Below, in pieces: positions 19,996 to 30,941 of a stretch of 64,000 nt of DNA; positions within the stretch are counted from its first letter, which is position 1; every line of letters starts with the position of its first letter. Below the pieces are notes generated by a model. The model saw nothing but the letters and a program-made list of their open reading frames with translations. It did no database searches and had not been told where the DNA came from. Origin of the DNA: Providencia rettgeri (GTDB lineage Bacteria; Pseudomonadota; Gammaproteobacteria; Enterobacterales; Enterobacteriaceae); the NCBI RefSeq assembly GCF_041075285.1, contig NZ_CP163512.1, positions 620,001-684,000 of the forward strand, in the 5' to 3' direction. A program made the translations under genes and the position numbers.

Positions 19996-20964
19996 ATGAC
20001 TGATTTTGATACGATTTTAACAGGTAAAAAAGAAAGCAGTGATATTCACCTACGTAATGTTGATTTAAATTTATTAACTGTGTTTGATGTCGTTATGCAG
20101 ATGCAAAATGTCACAAAAGCGGCTCAAGTTTTAGGTATGTCACAACCTGCTGTAAGTAATGCGGTATCGCGTTTAAAATCAATGTTTAATGATGAATTAT
20201 TTGTTCGCTATGGCAGGGGGATCCAGCCTACGTCGCGAGCAAAGCAGCTTTTTGGACCTGTAAGGCAAGCACTGCAATTAGTGCATAATGAGTTACCCGG
20301 TGCGGGTTTTGATCCGCAAGATAGTGAGCGGTCATTTAATTTATCGATTTGTTCTCCATTAGATATTCGCTTGGCAGCCATGATCGTTGCGAAGTTTAAA
20401 ATGGTTTCACCTAATATTAATTTATGCATTCATTCATTTTTAGATAATAACATTGCACATCAATTAAAGTATCAAGAAATAGATTTCTTTATCGGATACA
20501 ACCAATTCGAAAAAGCCGAATATCAACATCAGGTTTTATTTGATGATGAACTTGTATTAGTCACGGCGAATAATCATCCGCGAATGACTAATTCAATTTC
20601 AGAAAATGACCTAATGAATGAACGCCACGCTATTGTATCAATGGATAATATTGGTTCATTTAGTAAGCCTTATTATTATAATACTGAATTATCACATACG
20701 ATTCGCTATCAAGGAACGGATCTGAGTAGTGTACTCAATATTGTTGCACAAACCGATTTAGTGGCTATTGTGCCTAAATGGTTAGTTAATCATTATTCGG
20801 GGCAACTGAAATTACGCATATTGCCGTTGCCTTTAGAAAATCGGTCTCGTCCTTGTTACCTAACATGGCATGAATCGACAGCGAGGGATAAAGGACATCA
20901 ATGGATGAAATCACAATTTAATCAAATGATTGCTGAACTACTGGAGCCTGCTGTCGCGGCTTAA
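19996..20964 (+). CDS. leuO: LysR-family regulator LeuO
   Basis: LeuO is a LysR-type transcription factor that opposes H-NS silencing and affects stress and virulence genes. The 322-residue protein has the helix-turn-helix near residues 20-80 (NVTKAAQVLGMSQPAVSNAVSRL, then FVRYGRGIQPT), followed by a substrate-binding-type effector domain and the conserved C-terminal LPLPLENRSRPCYLTWHE. I use the ATG at 19996 because GGAG is six bases upstream; the ATG at 19969 lacks a ribosome site. Its position between leuL and ilvI matches E. coli, except that an acyl-CoA synthetase gene now separates it from ilvI. Confidence 0.93.
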   Translation: MTDFDTILTGKKESSDIHLRNVDLNLLTVFDVVMQMQNVTKAAQVLGMSQPAVSNAVSRLKSMFNDELFVRYGRGIQPTSRAKQLFGPVRQALQLVHNELPGAGFDPQDSERSFNLSICSPLDIRLAAMIVAKFKMVSPNINLCIHSFLDNNIAHQLKYQEIDFFIGYNQFEKAEYQHQVLFDDELVLVTANNHPRMTNSISENDLMNERHAIVSMDNIGSFSKPYYYNTELSHTIRYQGTDLSSVLNIVAQTDLVAIVPKWLVNHYSGQLKLRILPLPLENRSRPCYLTWHESTARDKGHQWMKSQFNQMIAELLEPAVAA

Positions 20965-21217
20965 TATCTTCTTTAAGATACATTTTTATGGGGCCTTGAA
21001 TGAAAAAATTCATGGCTCCAAAACCAGTAAATTAACTCATTATAGTGAGCGCTATGATGAGTTTTGCAGCAGACATAACATTTGCAGAAAATTTACATAT
21101 AAACGCTTTCCTCTTAGGTTATTAGTCGATACACTGCCGATATTCAGCTAACACTTGTAAGCTGAAATAATGAAATGGTTAAGTTCTTGTGAAGATACCG
21201 AGTGACTTATATCTATA

Positions 21218-23050
21218 ATGACCAATAGGGAATTAACTTTGATTACTGAAAATCTATATCCATACCATTTAGTGAATCGCTTACGTAGCAGAATCAACGC
21301 ACACGGAGCAGCGAGTCGGATAGCTTTCAGTCAATGGAGTAATGGGCAACAAAGCTCATTAACATGGAAAGAAGTGGGTGAGCGAACATCGGCAATCTCT
21401 CGTCACCTTTTAGCATTAGAGGTCTCAGTACAGGAAAATATCGGGTTATTTGCCCATAATAGCATGAACTGGTCGTTGATTGACTTAGCGTCATTGCAGA
21501 TCAGAGCAGTGACGGTTCCGCTTTATGCTACCAGCAGTGTTGAACAAGCCGCTTACATTATTAACGATGCCAACATTAAGGTGTTATTTGTCGGTGAACA
21601 AGCGCAATATGACATCGCGTGTCAATTGCCCGCGTTGTGTGCACAATTAAAAATGATTGTTGTCATGGATGAACGTGTTGAGTTGAGTGATAACTCAGTG
21701 AAAACTCTGCATCTATCTACATTTATGGCACAAGCACAAACAGAATACCAAATGGAGCTGGATGCACGAATTGCAGCCCATAATCTCAGTGATTTATTTA
21801 CGATTATCTATACATCAGGAACCACAGGTGAGCCAAAAGGGGTTATGTTGGATTACTACAACATGGCGGCTCAACTGTATTTGCATGACGAACGGCTTCA
21901 ACTTACTGAGAACGATATTTCGTTAAGTTTCTTACCCCTTTCCCATGTTTTCGAACGTGCTTGGAGTTTCTATGTTATGCACGTGGGGGCACTTAATGTC
22001 TATTTAACGGATACCAATTTAGTTCGAGAAGCTCTGGCTGATGTTAAGCCTACCGTGATGTGTGCAGTGCCGCGTTTTTATGAAAAAGTCTATAGTGCGG
22101 TGCAAGGTAAAGTCTCTAAAGCATCATGGGCACGCAGAACATTGTTTAAACTAGCAATTTCCCTTGGTAAGCAACGCGTCAAAGCGATGTCAAAAGGTCG
22201 TCAACCGTCATTAATCAATCGGGCTCTCTTCCCATTAGCGGATAAACTGGTTTTAAGTCAGATCCGTGCAGGTTTAGGGGGGCGTATCCGCTTTATGCCA
22301 GCAGCAGGTGCCCGTTTAGATGATGACGTTATTGCCTTCTTTTTATCTGCGGGGGTCGATATTAAATATGGTTATGGCATGTCAGAAACCTGTGCGACGG
22401 TTTCATGTTGGGAAAAGGGGAAATATCCTCTAGGTTCAATTGGAACACCATTACCTTCTGTGGAAGTCCGTATCGGTAAAGATGATGAAATCCAAGTGAA
22501 AGGCCCTGTGGTAATGAAGGGGTATTATAATCGCCCGAATGAAACATTGGACACATTTACCGCTGATGGTTGGCTAAAAACTGGCGATGCCGGGAAAATT
22601 GACGAGCAAGGTAACTTATATATTACCGATAGGCTGAAGGACTTAATGAAAACGTCCAACGGGAAATATATCGCCCCTCAAATGATTGAAGGGGTGTTAG
22701 GGCAAGATAAATTTATTGAGCACATTGCGGTGATTGCCGATGCTCGTAAGTTTGTTTCTGCGCTGATTGTGCCTTGTTATGACAGCTTAGAAGAATATGC
22801 TCATTCGATTAACTTAAAATATCGTGATCGCCTTGAGTTACTAAAAGACTCTAATATTGTGGCACTTTTTGAATCAAGGTTAAAAGAGCTACAGAAAAAT
22901 ATAGAGAACTTTCATCAAGTTAAACGTTTCACTTTATTGCCAACCACCTTTTCAATGGAAAAGGGAGAATTAACCCCAACCTTGAAATTACGCCGTAAAA
23001 TTATTTCTGAGCGCTATCAATTAGAAATTGAATCTATGTACCAAGAGTAA
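21218..23050 (+). CDS. Long-chain fatty-acid–CoA ligase-like AMP-binding enzyme
   Basis: A 610-residue acyl-activating enzyme of the long-chain acyl-CoA synthetase (FAA1/FadD15-like) group, making acyl-CoA by way of an acyl-adenylate. The AMP-binding P-loop motif YTSGTTGEPKG is at residues 198-208, YGMSET follows in the middle, and TGDAG/DRLKDLMKTSNGKYI marks the hinge and C-terminal domain. No signal or membrane segment is clear. The ribosome site for 21218 is poor; a TTG at codon 8 with AGGGA upstream is an alternative start. The gene lies between leuO and ilvI, where E. coli has none. Its acyl substrate is unknown. Confidence 0.85.
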   Translation: MTNRELTLITENLYPYHLVNRLRSRINAHGAASRIAFSQWSNGQQSSLTWKEVGERTSAISRHLLALEVSVQENIGLFAHNSMNWSLIDLASLQIRAVTVPLYATSSVEQAAYIINDANIKVLFVGEQAQYDIACQLPALCAQLKMIVVMDERVELSDNSVKTLHLSTFMAQAQTEYQMELDARIAAHNLSDLFTIIYTSGTTGEPKGVMLDYYNMAAQLYLHDERLQLTENDISLSFLPLSHVFERAWSFYVMHVGALNVYLTDTNLVREALADVKPTVMCAVPRFYEKVYSAVQGKVSKASWARRTLFKLAISLGKQRVKAMSKGRQPSLINRALFPLADKLVLSQIRAGLGGRIRFMPAAGARLDDDVIAFFLSAGVDIKYGYGMSETCATVSCWEKGKYPLGSIGTPLPSVEVRIGKDDEIQVKGPVVMKGYYNRPNETLDTFTADGWLKTGDAGKIDEQGNLYITDRLKDLMKTSNGKYIAPQMIEGVLGQDKFIEHIAVIADARKFVSALIVPCYDSLEEYAHSINLKYRDRLELLKDSNIVALFESRLKELQKNIENFHQVKRFTLLPTTFSMEKGELTPTLKLRRKIISERYQLEIESMYQE

Positions 23051-23064
23051 TTTTCGTTTTCATT

Positions 23065-23098
23065 ATCAGGCTCATCTCTCTTTATAGGTGAGCCTGAT
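23065..23098 (+). terminator. Likely terminator after the acyl-CoA ligase gene
   Basis: A perfect 10-bp stem (ATCAGGCTCA 23065-23074 with TGAGCCTGAT 23089-23098) follows the stop by 14 bases; the T-run after it is short, so efficiency is uncertain. Confidence 0.65.
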
Positions 23099-23415
23099 CT
23101 TTATCCGAGTCCACTTTATTTATCGCCTCTCTTCTGTCCTTGTGCATACTCGTTATCAGGGAAAAATATTTCAAGTTGCGAGTTGACTGAAAAAAAGTCA
23201 ATTTTTCTCCCATCTTTTTCATAGGCAGTCATTCACTCTGTCAAGTGCAAAGGTTCAAGACAATGTGAAAGTTTCGCTATTTTTGTGCTGAAATGATGTT
23301 TGCTTCGTTTCAGCCGGAGCGATATGTTAATAGCACGCATTAACCTGTTTGAATGATAAAAATAAAGGGGTAATTGATACCTCTTAACTTGCAAATAATG
23401 TCTGGGGGCAAACTC
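23099..23415 (+). promoter_or_regulatory. ilvIH upstream region
   Basis: This ~315-base gap must carry the ilvIH promoter, which in E. coli is controlled by Lrp; no individual Lrp site was assigned. A small hairpin TTGACT/AGTCAA (23183-23188/23196-23201) followed by five T lies inside and could be a weak terminator. The GGGGG stretch at 23402-23408 serves as ilvI ribosome site. Confidence 0.45.
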
Positions 23416-25143
23416 ATGGAGATGTTGTCGGGAGCTGAAATGGTCGTCAAGTCATTGATTGACCAAGGCGTAAAGCACGTGTTTGGATATCCAGGCGGTG
23501 CAGTATTAGATATTTACGATGCACTGCACACCGTTGGTGGTGTTGAACATATCCTTGTGCGTCATGAACAAGCAGCGGTGCATATGGCGGATGGTTATGC
23601 TCGCTCAACGGGGGATGTTGGGGTGGTTCTGGTCACGTCTGGTCCAGGAGCAACCAATGCAATTACTGGCATTGCAACGGCATATATGGACTCAGTGCCG
23701 ATGGTCGTTCTGTCAGGGCAAGTTGCCAGCTCTTTAATTGGTAATGATGCATTCCAAGAATGTGACATGGTGGGGATATCACGCCCGATTGTGAAACACA
23801 GTTTCTTGATTAAAAGCGCTGAAGAAATTCCAGAAACCATTAAAAAAGCGTTTTATATTGCGGCGAGTGGTCGACCTGGACCTGTGGTTATTGACTTCCC
23901 AAAAGACACGGTGAACCCAGCGCTTAAATTTCCCTATCGTTACCCTGAATCTGTTTCCTTGCGGTCGTACAACCCAACATTGCAAGGGCACAAAGGGCAG
24001 ATTAAAAAAGCACTTTCTAAATTAATTGCCGCGAAAAAGCCGGTTTTTTATATTGGTGGTGGTGCTATCAATGCCAATTGCTCCGCTGAAATCATCGAAT
24101 TAGCAGAAGCATTAAAACTCCCTGTCGTTTCTACGTTGATGGGCTTAGGGGCTTTCCCTGAAACCCATCAGCAATCCGTTGGTATGCTAGGCATGCACGG
24201 GACTTATGAAGCCAATAAAGTGATGCATAATTCGGATGTGATTTTTGCTGTTGGGGTACGCTTTGATGACCGTACAACCAATAATTTAGAAAAATATTGT
24301 CCGAATGCGACAGTGATCCAAATTGATGTTGACCCAACCTCAATTTCAAAAACGGTTAATGCAGATATTCCGATTGTGGGTGATGCAAAATTGACCTTAA
24401 AACAGATGTTAGGACAATTAGATCAAGCATCTGCGACACAAGATGAAAATGCGTTAAAAGCGTGGTGGAAAGACATTGAAGAGTGGCGCAAAAAACAGTG
24501 TTTACGCTATGAAACCAATCCAACGAAAGTAAAACCACAACAAGCAATTGAAATGATTTACCGCTTAACAAATGGCGAAGCTTACGTCACATCGGATGTG
24601 GGTCAACACCAAATGTTTGCTGCACTGTATTACCCTTTTGATAAGCCTCGCCATTGGATTAATTCAGGTGGGCTAGGCACAATGGGCTTTGGTTTACCTG
24701 CCGCTTTAGGCGTGAAGTTAGCACATCCAAATGCAACGGTGGTTTGCGTGACAGGTGATGGCAGTATTCAAATGAATATTCAAGAGCTATCAACGGCATT
24801 GCAATATGGTCTGCCAGTGTTAGTGCTGAATCTCAATAATGGTTTCTTAGGAATGGTGAAACAGTGGCAGGACATGATTTATCAAGGTCGCCATTCTCAA
24901 TCCTACATGCAGTCGCTGCCTGATTTTATTAAATTAGCACAGGCGTATGGTCATGTTGGGATTTCTATCGCTTCCCCGGATGAACTGGAAGAAAAACTTA
25001 AGCAAGCTCTTGTTGAAGTGAATGAAAACCAACGCTTAGTATTTGTTGATATCAATATTGATGAAACCGAACATGTTTATCCAATGCAAATTCGTGGTGG
25101 CGCAATGGACGAAATGTGGTTGAGTAAAACAGAGAGGACCTGA
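23416..25143 (+). CDS. ilvI: Acetolactate synthase isozyme III large subunit
   Basis: IlvI is the thiamine-diphosphate enzyme that condenses pyruvate with pyruvate or 2-ketobutyrate in valine, leucine and isoleucine synthesis. The 575-residue protein matches E. coli IlvI throughout: [10 protein letters not shown] start, the [14 protein letters not shown] segment, the catalytic Glu in [12 protein letters not shown], and the ThDP motif [11 protein letters not shown]…NN in the last third. The ATG at 23416 is chosen because it gives the conserved N terminus and has GGGGG upstream; frames from 23374 or 23398 are longer. ilvH starts two bases after the stop. Confidence 0.96.
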   Translation: MEMLSGAEMVVKSLIDQGVKHVFGYPGGAVLDIYDALHTVGGVEHILVRHEQAAVHMADGYARSTGDVGVVLVTSGPGATNAITGIATAYMDSVPMVVLSGQVASSLIGNDAFQECDMVGISRPIVKHSFLIKSAEEIPETIKKAFYIAASGRPGPVVIDFPKDTVNPALKFPYRYPESVSLRSYNPTLQGHKGQIKKALSKLIAAKKPVFYIGGGAINANCSAEIIELAEALKLPVVSTLMGLGAFPETHQQSVGMLGMHGTYEANKVMHNSDVIFAVGVRFDDRTTNNLEKYCPNATVIQIDVDPTSISKTVNADIPIVGDAKLTLKQMLGQLDQASATQDENALKAWWKDIEEWRKKQCLRYETNPTKVKPQQAIEMIYRLTNGEAYVTSDVGQHQMFAALYYPFDKPRHWINSGGLGTMGFGLPAALGVKLAHPNATVVCVTGDGSIQMNIQELSTALQYGLPVLVLNLNNGFLGMVKQWQDMIYQGRHSQSYMQSLPDFIKLAQAYGHVGISIASPDELEEKLKQALVEVNENQRLVFVDINIDETEHVYPMQIRGGAMDEMWLSKTERT

Positions 25144-25145
25144 TC

Positions 25146-25637
25146 ATGCGTCGTATTTTATCCGTTTTATTAGAAAATGAATCTGGTGCCTTATCCCGTG
25201 TCATCGGTCTGTTCTCTCAGCGCGGTTATAATATTGAAAGTTTGACTGTTGCACCGACTGATGATCCTACGCTATCCCGTATGACCATCCAAACCAAAGG
25301 TGATGCAAAGGTTCTTGAACAAATTGAGAAACAGTTGCACAAGCTAGTGGATGTTTTACGTGTGAGTGAGCTGACGGCTTCAGCACATATTGAACGTGAG
25401 ATCATGTTAGTGAAGCTACAAGCTTCTGGTTATGGGCGTGATGAAGTGAAGCGTTGCGCGGATATTTTCCGTGGGCAAATCGTTGATGTTACACCGACGC
25501 TTTATACCGTTCAGCTTGCAGGAACAAGCGATAAACTGGATGCTTTTATTGAATCAGTACGTGGTGTTGCTGAAATTGTTGAAGTTGTGCGTTCCGGTAT
25601 CGTTGGTGTTTCACGTGGCGATAAAATTATGCGATGA
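25146..25637 (+). CDS. ilvH: Acetolactate synthase isozyme III regulatory subunit
   Basis: A 163-residue small subunit that activates IlvI and gives it valine sensitivity. The N-terminal ACT domain is clear ([32 protein letters not shown], residues 2-33), followed by the C-terminal domain with [11 protein letters not shown]. It starts two bases after ilvI, so the two are translated together in a stoichiometric complex. Confidence 0.97.
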   Translation: MRRILSVLLENESGALSRVIGLFSQRGYNIESLTVAPTDDPTLSRMTIQTKGDAKVLEQIEKQLHKLVDVLRVSELTASAHIEREIMLVKLQASGYGRDEVKRCADIFRGQIVDVTPTLYTVQLAGTSDKLDAFIESVRGVAEIVEVVRSGIVGVSRGDKIMR

Positions 25638-25721
25638 AAAATTTATCATCCAAAGGTAGAATACTCGGATATAAGGTCTCGAATGACTCGGGACTATTTC
25701 CGAAATTAAAAAGAGGTTAAC

Positions 25722-26732
25722 GTGAAACTGGATGAGATAGCCCGTTTAGCGGGTGTTTCCCGCACAACGGCTAGTTATGTGATCAACGGCAAAGCCAAGC
25801 AGTATCGAGTCAGCGATAAAACTGTTGAAAAAGTGATGGCAGTCGTCAGAGAGCACAATTACCATCCAAATGCAGTTGCTGCGGGGCTACGTGCAGGGCG
25901 CACCCGTTCCATTGGGTTGGTGATCCCTGATCTGGAAAATACCAGCTATACACGTATAGCGAATTATTTAGAAAGGCAGGCACGTCAACGTGGTTACCAA
26001 CTGTTAATCGCTTGCTCTGAAGATCAACCCGATAACGAAATTCGTTGTGTTGAACACCTGTTACAGCGCCAAGTTGATGCCATTATTGTGTCTACAGCAC
26101 TCCCACCAGAACACCCTTTTTACCAACGCTGGGCAAATCGGTCGCTCCCTATCATTGCATTAGATAGAGCGCTTGAAAAAGAGCACTTTATTAGCGTTGT
26201 AGGGGACGACCAAGAAGATGCTTTCATGATTTCAGCAGAATTGCGTAAGTTCAAAGCTGAATCGGTATTGTATTTAGGGGCGTTACCTGAACTGTCTGTC
26301 AGTTATTTGCGTGAACAAGGTTTTCGCAAAGCATGGAATGGCGATACACGTGAAGTTGACTATTTGTATGCTAATAGCTATGAGCGTGATTCCGCAGCAG
26401 AAGTGTTTGCAAATTGGTTAGACAGTGGTAATGAAATGCCTGATGCGTTATTTACGACATCTTTTTCATTACTCCAAGGTGTACTGGATGTGGCATTAAA
26501 ACGCAGTGGTCGCTTACCTGAGCACATGGTCATCGCCACCTTTGGGGATAACGAATTATTGGATTTCCTCGGTTGCCCTGTGTTGTCACTTGCTCAGCGT
26601 CATCGGGATATTGCAGAACGTATTTTAGAGCTCGTATTAGCAAGCCTTGACGAGAAACAAAAACCGGATACCGGTATAACTCGAATTCGTCGTGATCTCT
26701 GTCGTCGCGGAAGTTTAGGCCGTAAGCAATAA
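25722..26732 (+). CDS. cra: Catabolite repressor/activator Cra (FruR)
   Basis: Cra is a LacI-family global regulator of carbon flux, released from DNA by fructose-1-phosphate or fructose-1,6-bisphosphate. The 336-residue protein has the N-terminal helix-turn-helix ([25 protein letters not shown], residues 4-28) and a hinge, then the periplasmic-binding-protein-like sugar domain beginning [14 protein letters not shown]. Length is near the E. coli value (334). It lies 84 bases after ilvH as in E. coli, with its own AAGAGG ribosome site, and is followed by a strong terminator. Confidence 0.96.
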   Translation: MKLDEIARLAGVSRTTASYVINGKAKQYRVSDKTVEKVMAVVREHNYHPNAVAAGLRAGRTRSIGLVIPDLENTSYTRIANYLERQARQRGYQLLIACSEDQPDNEIRCVEHLLQRQVDAIIVSTALPPEHPFYQRWANRSLPIIALDRALEKEHFISVVGDDQEDAFMISAELRKFKAESVLYLGALPELSVSYLREQGFRKAWNGDTREVDYLYANSYERDSAAEVFANWLDSGNEMPDALFTTSFSLLQGVLDVALKRSGRLPEHMVIATFGDNELLDFLGCPVLSLAQRHRDIAERILELVLASLDEKQKPDTGITRIRRDLCRRGSLGRKQ

Positions 26733-26808
26733 AAATAGCCTTAACTTTGGGCAATCAGTGTAAAGCCTCGCAATAATGAGTGATGTTGATCACTATTATG
26801 AGTAATAT

Positions 26809-26839
26809 AAGGGCCCCTATATACTAGGGGCCCTTTTTT
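26809..26839 (+). terminator. Strong intrinsic terminator after cra
   Basis: An 11-bp perfect stem (AAGGGCCCCTA at 26809-26819 with TAGGGGCCCTT at 26825-26835) and a five-base loop run into a T tract to 26839. Confidence 0.93.
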
Positions 26840-27336
26840 GTAGGCTTAAAATCAGCAAATATTTCACTTTAGGAATTATCCTAATCGGTTTTTTTGCTTA
26901 TTTTGTAACAAAAGCTAAATGTGGCAAAAATAAAAAAACAGTCACTATTGTGAATAGCGGTATCGACCGAGTCAGTTTTTTCTTGATAAGAGTACTGTTT
27001 ATTAAAACAGTTATTTAGTTATTTGAAATATAAAGATTTTATTTTGCTAGCGTGGTGTTTTTATTTTGAGTGGCTTCTAACATTATTTTGAGAACAGATT
27101 AAAAGTAAAGAATTGGTACGAAATACACTGATGAAAAATGAGATATAGATTGGATTTAGCGTAATTTGTATAATTTCGCAGCAACAAATAACGTTTTTGC
27201 GGTTTTGTGTGAAATTTATAAAATATGCTAATTATATCAATTTGTTATTTCTTATTTTCTTTCCAAGTCAGATTTTATCCATCCTTATATTTTCTGAATT
27301 GTTCTGTAAATAAACCTAAAGCTGGACGTGACTGGC
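26840..27336. other. AT-rich gap upstream of the dcw promoter
   Basis: About 500 AT-rich bases between the cra terminator and the mraZ promoter. I see no gene: short frames, including one of 65 codons overlapping the promoter, show no protein character. Confidence 0.5.
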
Positions 27337-27366
27337 TTGACAAGGTTTTCATACCATTCGTAAACT
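27337..27366 (+). promoter_or_regulatory. Probable Pmra promoter of the dcw cluster
   Basis: TTGACA (27337-27342) and TAAACT (27361-27366) with an 18-base spacer lie just upstream of the MraZ repeats, the expected position for the main dcw promoter. Confidence 0.65.
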
Positions 27367-27372
27367 TTATAT

Positions 27373-27402
27373 GTGGAGAATTGTGGGGTAAAGTGGGAGA
27401 CA
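27373..27402 (+). promoter_or_regulatory. mraZ: MraZ operator repeats
   Basis: Three GTGG-type repeats start at 27373, 27383 and 27393, exactly 10 bp apart (GTGGA, GTGGG, GTGGG). This matches the direct-repeat operators through which MraZ represses its own promoter in other bacteria. Confidence 0.85.
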
Positions 27403-27428
27403 AGGAAATAAAAGGGGTTTAATCGGGT

Positions 27429-27887
27429 ATGTTTCGTGGGGCAACACTGGTTAATCTCGACAGCAAAGGGCGGCTAACCGTGCCTACTCGTTATCGAGGA
27501 ATGCTGATTGAGGAAGCGAAAGGGCAAATGGTGTGTACCATTGACCTTCACCAGCCATGTCTGCTGCTTTATACCTTGCCTGAATGGGAGATCATTGAAG
27601 AGAAACTTTCGCGCTTATCCACGATGAACGAAGCAGAGCGACGCGTTCAACGGCTTTTACTCGGTCATGCCAGCGAATGCCAGATGGATAATGCAGGACG
27701 TCTTTTGTTAGCCAATACATTGCGACAACACGCAGGGCTAACCAAAGAGGTCATGTTGGTTGGCCAAATAAATAAATTTGAACTTTGGGATGAGCAAACT
27801 TGGTACAAACAAGTGGAAAATGATATCGCTGCTGAGCGTCTCACCACAGAACCACTCTCAGCCCGTTTACAGGATTTGTCACTATAA
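27429..27887 (+). CDS. mraZ: Transcriptional regulator MraZ
   Basis: MraZ is an AbrB/SpoVT-like DNA-binding protein that controls the dcw cluster. The 152-residue protein contains two such domains, each with the D-x-K/A-G-R motif: [14 protein letters not shown] near residue 10 and [14 protein letters not shown] near residue 84. It is the first gene of the cluster, 27 bases downstream of its presumed operator, and rsmH starts two bases after its stop. Confidence 0.96.
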   Translation: MFRGATLVNLDSKGRLTVPTRYRGMLIEEAKGQMVCTIDLHQPCLLLYTLPEWEIIEEKLSRLSTMNEAERRVQRLLLGHASECQMDNAGRLLLANTLRQHAGLTKEVMLVGQINKFELWDEQTWYKQVENDIAAERLTTEPLSARLQDLSL

Positions 27888-27889
27888 CA

Positions 27890-28843
27890 ATGACGCAACA
27901 GCAATTTAAGCACGTAACCGTATTATTGGATGAAGCCGTTAATGGTTTGAATATTAAGCCAAATGGTATTTATATCGACGGCACATTTGGTCGTGGTGGT
28001 CATTCTCGCTTAATTTTAAGTCAACTGGGTGAAAATGGACGTTTAATTGCCATTGACCGCGACCCAGAGGCAATTAAAGCGGCCCAATCCATTGATGATC
28101 CGCGTTTTACCATTAAACACGGGCCATTCTCTGAAATAGCAAAGTATGTGGAAGAAGAAGGGCTGGTGGGGCAAATCGATGGTGTTTTACTCGATTTAGG
28201 CGTGTCTTCACCGCAATTGGACGACCCAGAAAGAGGGTTTTCGTTTATGCGTGACGGGCCATTAGATATGCGTATGGATCCCACAAAAGGTCAATCGGCA
28301 CAGCAGTGGTTAATGAATGCCGACGCTGACGATATTGCGTGGGTGCTAAAAACCTTTGGTGAAGAGCGTTTTTCAAAGCGAATCGCAAGGGCGATAGTCG
28401 AACGTAATCATAATCCTGAAGAAGAGCCATTAACTCGTACACGTCATCTGGCTGAATTAATTTCAAAAGTCAGCCCGATGAAAGACCGACATAAGCACCC
28501 TGCGACTCGGAGCTTTCAGGCGATCCGCATCTATATAAATAGCGAGCTGGAAGAGATTGAGCAAGCCTTGAACGGTGCGATGGCGGTTTTAGCGCCGCAA
28601 GGGCGTTTGTCAGTGATCAGTTTTCACTCTTTAGAAGACAGATTAGTGAAACAATTTATTCGTAAAAATAGTAAAGGGCCGAGTGTCCCCGCAGGGATCC
28701 CTCTGACGGAAACGCAAATTAAAGCGTTAGGGGCGGCACAGTTACGTGATTTAGGCAAAATGAAGCCTTCCGATAACGAAATTGATGAAAATCCACGGGC
28801 ACGTAGTTCGGTGCTGCGTTTTGCAGAAAAGGCGACACAATAA
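27890..28843 (+). CDS. rsmH: 16S rRNA (cytosine-1402-N4)-methyltransferase
   Basis: RsmH (MraW) methylates N4 of C1402 in 16S rRNA using S-adenosylmethionine. The 317-residue protein shows the SAM-site motif GTFGRGGHS near residue 32 and the conserved [19 protein letters not shown] block near 100. Its stop shares one base with the ftsL start (TAATG), suggesting translational coupling. Confidence 0.96.
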   Translation: MTQQQFKHVTVLLDEAVNGLNIKPNGIYIDGTFGRGGHSRLILSQLGENGRLIAIDRDPEAIKAAQSIDDPRFTIKHGPFSEIAKYVEEEGLVGQIDGVLLDLGVSSPQLDDPERGFSFMRDGPLDMRMDPTKGQSAQQWLMNADADDIAWVLKTFGEERFSKRIARAIVERNHNPEEEPLTRTRHLAELISKVSPMKDRHKHPATRSFQAIRIYINSELEEIEQALNGAMAVLAPQGRLSVISFHSLEDRLVKQFIRKNSKGPSVPAGIPLTETQIKALGAAQLRDLGKMKPSDNEIDENPRARSSVLRFAEKATQ

Positions 28844-29163
28844 TGATCCCTGAAAGGCACAGCCTAGCACGCGTGATTGGACGTGACTTATTTCGCTACG
28901 GTATCGTTCCTTTGATTTTATTGGCTGCAATTATTATTAGCGCGGTGTTTGTGGTGACGACAGCTCACGAAACGCGTTTATTAACTGCAACAAAAGACAA
29001 ATTATATGAAGAGAAAGATTCTCTGGATATTGAATGGCGCAATCTGATCCTTGAGGAAAATGCCTTAGGGAGCCATAGCCGGATTGAACGTTTGTCCGTT
29101 GATAAATTACAGATGGTTCAAGTTGAGCCATCGCAAGAAAAAATTATTGTTTCTCAACAATAA
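28843..29163 (+). CDS. ftsL: Cell division protein FtsL
   Basis: A 106-residue single-pass membrane protein of the divisome that works with FtsB and FtsQ to activate FtsWI. A short cytoplasmic start is followed by one membrane segment (about residues 18-40) and a periplasmic heptad-rich helix (about 45-95). The sequence is as variable as usual for FtsL; position between rsmH and ftsI and the topology make the call secure. Confidence 0.93.
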   Translation: MIPERHSLARVIGRDLFRYGIVPLILLAAIIISAVFVVTTAHETRLLTATKDKLYEEKDSLDIEWRNLILEENALGSHSRIERLSVDKLQMVQVEPSQEKIIVSQQ

Positions 29164-29174
29164 AAAGGGTTCCA

Positions 29175-30941
29175 ATGAAAGCACCAAAAGCAGCAAGAAA
29201 TAAGAAACAAGAAGAAAGTACCAGCTTTGTCCGCTGGCGCTTTATTTTGCTGTGCGGGTGCATTGTCTTGGCATTAGTGGGGTTACTAACGCGCGTTGCC
29301 TACTTACAAATTATTGCCCCTGAAAAGCTTGTCAAAGAGGGGGACTTGCGCTCTTTACGCGTTCAGGAAGTGGCGACGGCTCGGGGTATGATTAGCGACC
29401 GTGAAGGGCGGCAGCTTGCTGTTAGTGTTCCCGTCAATGCGATTTGGGCTGATCCAAAAGAAGTGTTTGAGAAAGGTGGGGTTAGCAACGATGAGCACTG
29501 GAAAGCACTTGCAGATGCACTCGAAATTCCACTGGAACAAATTACCAAAAAAATATCGGCCAACCCGCGTGGCCGTTTTGTGTATTTAGCCCGCCAAGTT
29601 AACCCGTCTATTGGTGATTATGTTAAAAAATTAAAAATTCCGGGTATTTATCTGCGTAAAGAATCCCGCCGTTATTATCCTTCAGGCCCAGTGACTGCGC
29701 ATTTACTTGGTGTGACGAATATTGATGGGGAAGGTATTGAAGGCGTTGAAAAAAGCTTTGACCGCTGGCTAAAAGGTTCTCCGGGAGAACGTACTGTTCG
29801 TAAAGACCGCAATGGCCGAGTGATTGAAACGATTTCGTCTGTTGATAGCCAAGCGGCGCATAACTTAACGTTGAGTATCGATGAACGTATTCAATCGATC
29901 GTTTACCGAGAACTTACTCGCGGCGTGCAAGAAAACAAAGCTGAATCAGGTGTGGCGATTTTGGTGGATGTGCACACAGGTGAAATTTTGGCGATGGCAA
30001 ACAGCCCATCTTATAACCCAAATAATCTTGCCGGTACCTCTATGGATGCCATGCGTAACCGTGCGATAACCGATATTTTTGAACCGGGCTCAACGGTAAA
30101 ACCCATGGTGGTAATGAGTGCACTGCACAATAAAATTATTAAAGAAAACTCAGTAATTAATACATATCCGTATCGTATTAGCGGTCATGAAATCAAAGAC
30201 GTTGCGCGCTATGCGGAATTAACCATTACTGGGATTTTACAGAAGTCGAGTAACGTGGGTGTTTCTAAACTGGCGTTAGCGATGCCTGCTACAGAGCTGG
30301 TGGATGTGTATAGCCGCTTTGGGTTTGGCAAGCCGACTAATCTGGGGTTAGTCGGGGAAAGTAGTGGCATCTTTCCAAGTAAAAAAACACGGTGGTCTGA
30401 TTTAGATAGGGCCACCTTTTCTTTTGGCTACGGGCAAATGGTAACACCGTTACAATTAGCGCGAGCTTACGCAACAATCGGTAGTTTTGGTATCTACAGA
30501 CCATTATCCATCACAAAAGTGGATCCACCGGTTCCGGGGACGCGAGTTTTCCCAGAGCCAATTATGCGCACCGTGGTACATATGATGGAAAGTGTGGCAT
30601 TACCCGGCGGTGGTGGTGCTCGAGCCGCTATTAAAGGCTACCGAATCGCAATTAAAACGGGAACGGCGAAAAAAGTCGGTCCTGAAGGGCGCTATGTTGA
30701 AAAATACCTCGCTTATGCCGCGGGGGTCGCGCCTGCGAGTAATCCACGCTATGCGCTTGTTGTACTGATCAACGAGCCAAGCGGCGGTAAATATTACGGA
30801 GGGGCAGTTTCTGCTCCCGTGTTTGGCTCAATTATGGGTGGTGTTTTACGACTGATGAATGTTGAGCCAGATGCATTACAACCTAACGATAAAAATGAAA
30901 TTGTGAACAGTCAAAAAGAGGTTAAAAGTGGCAGATCGTAA
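29175..30941 (+). CDS. ftsI: Division-specific peptidoglycan transpeptidase PBP3
   Basis: FtsI crosslinks septal peptidoglycan and is a beta-lactam target. The 588-residue protein has one membrane anchor (about 22-42), a pedestal region, and a transpeptidase domain with the three active motifs: S306-T-V-K309, SSN (in [10 protein letters not shown]) and KTGT near residue 493. The loop after the first motif reads NTYPYRISG, with none of the four-residue insertions reported in resistant clinical strains. The last 14 bases overlap murE. Confidence 0.97.
   Translation: MKAPKAARNKKQEESTSFVRWRFILLCGCIVLALVGLLTRVAYLQIIAPEKLVKEGDLRSLRVQEVATARGMISDREGRQLAVSVPVNAIWADPKEVFEKGGVSNDEHWKALADALEIPLEQITKKISANPRGRFVYLARQVNPSIGDYVKKLKIPGIYLRKESRRYYPSGPVTAHLLGVTNIDGEGIEGVEKSFDRWLKGSPGERTVRKDRNGRVIETISSVDSQAAHNLTLSIDERIQSIVYRELTRGVQENKAESGVAILVDVHTGEILAMANSPSYNPNNLAGTSMDAMRNRAITDIFEPGSTVKPMVVMSALHNKIIKENSVINTYPYRISGHEIKDVARYAELTITGILQKSSNVGVSKLALAMPATELVDVYSRFGFGKPTNLGLVGESSGIFPSKKTRWSDLDRATFSFGYGQMVTPLQLARAYATIGSFGIYRPLSITKVDPPVPGTRVFPEPIMRTVVHMMESVALPGGGGARAAIKGYRIAIKTGTAKKVGPEGRYVEKYLAYAAGVAPASNPRYALVVLINEPSGGKYYGGAVSAPVFGSIMGGVLRLMNVEPDALQPNDKNEIVNSQKEVKSGRS

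Noticed and set aside
27225..27422. 65-codon plus-strand frame just before mraZ
   Set aside because: It spans the dcw promoter and MraZ operator and has no recognisable domain or ribosome site.
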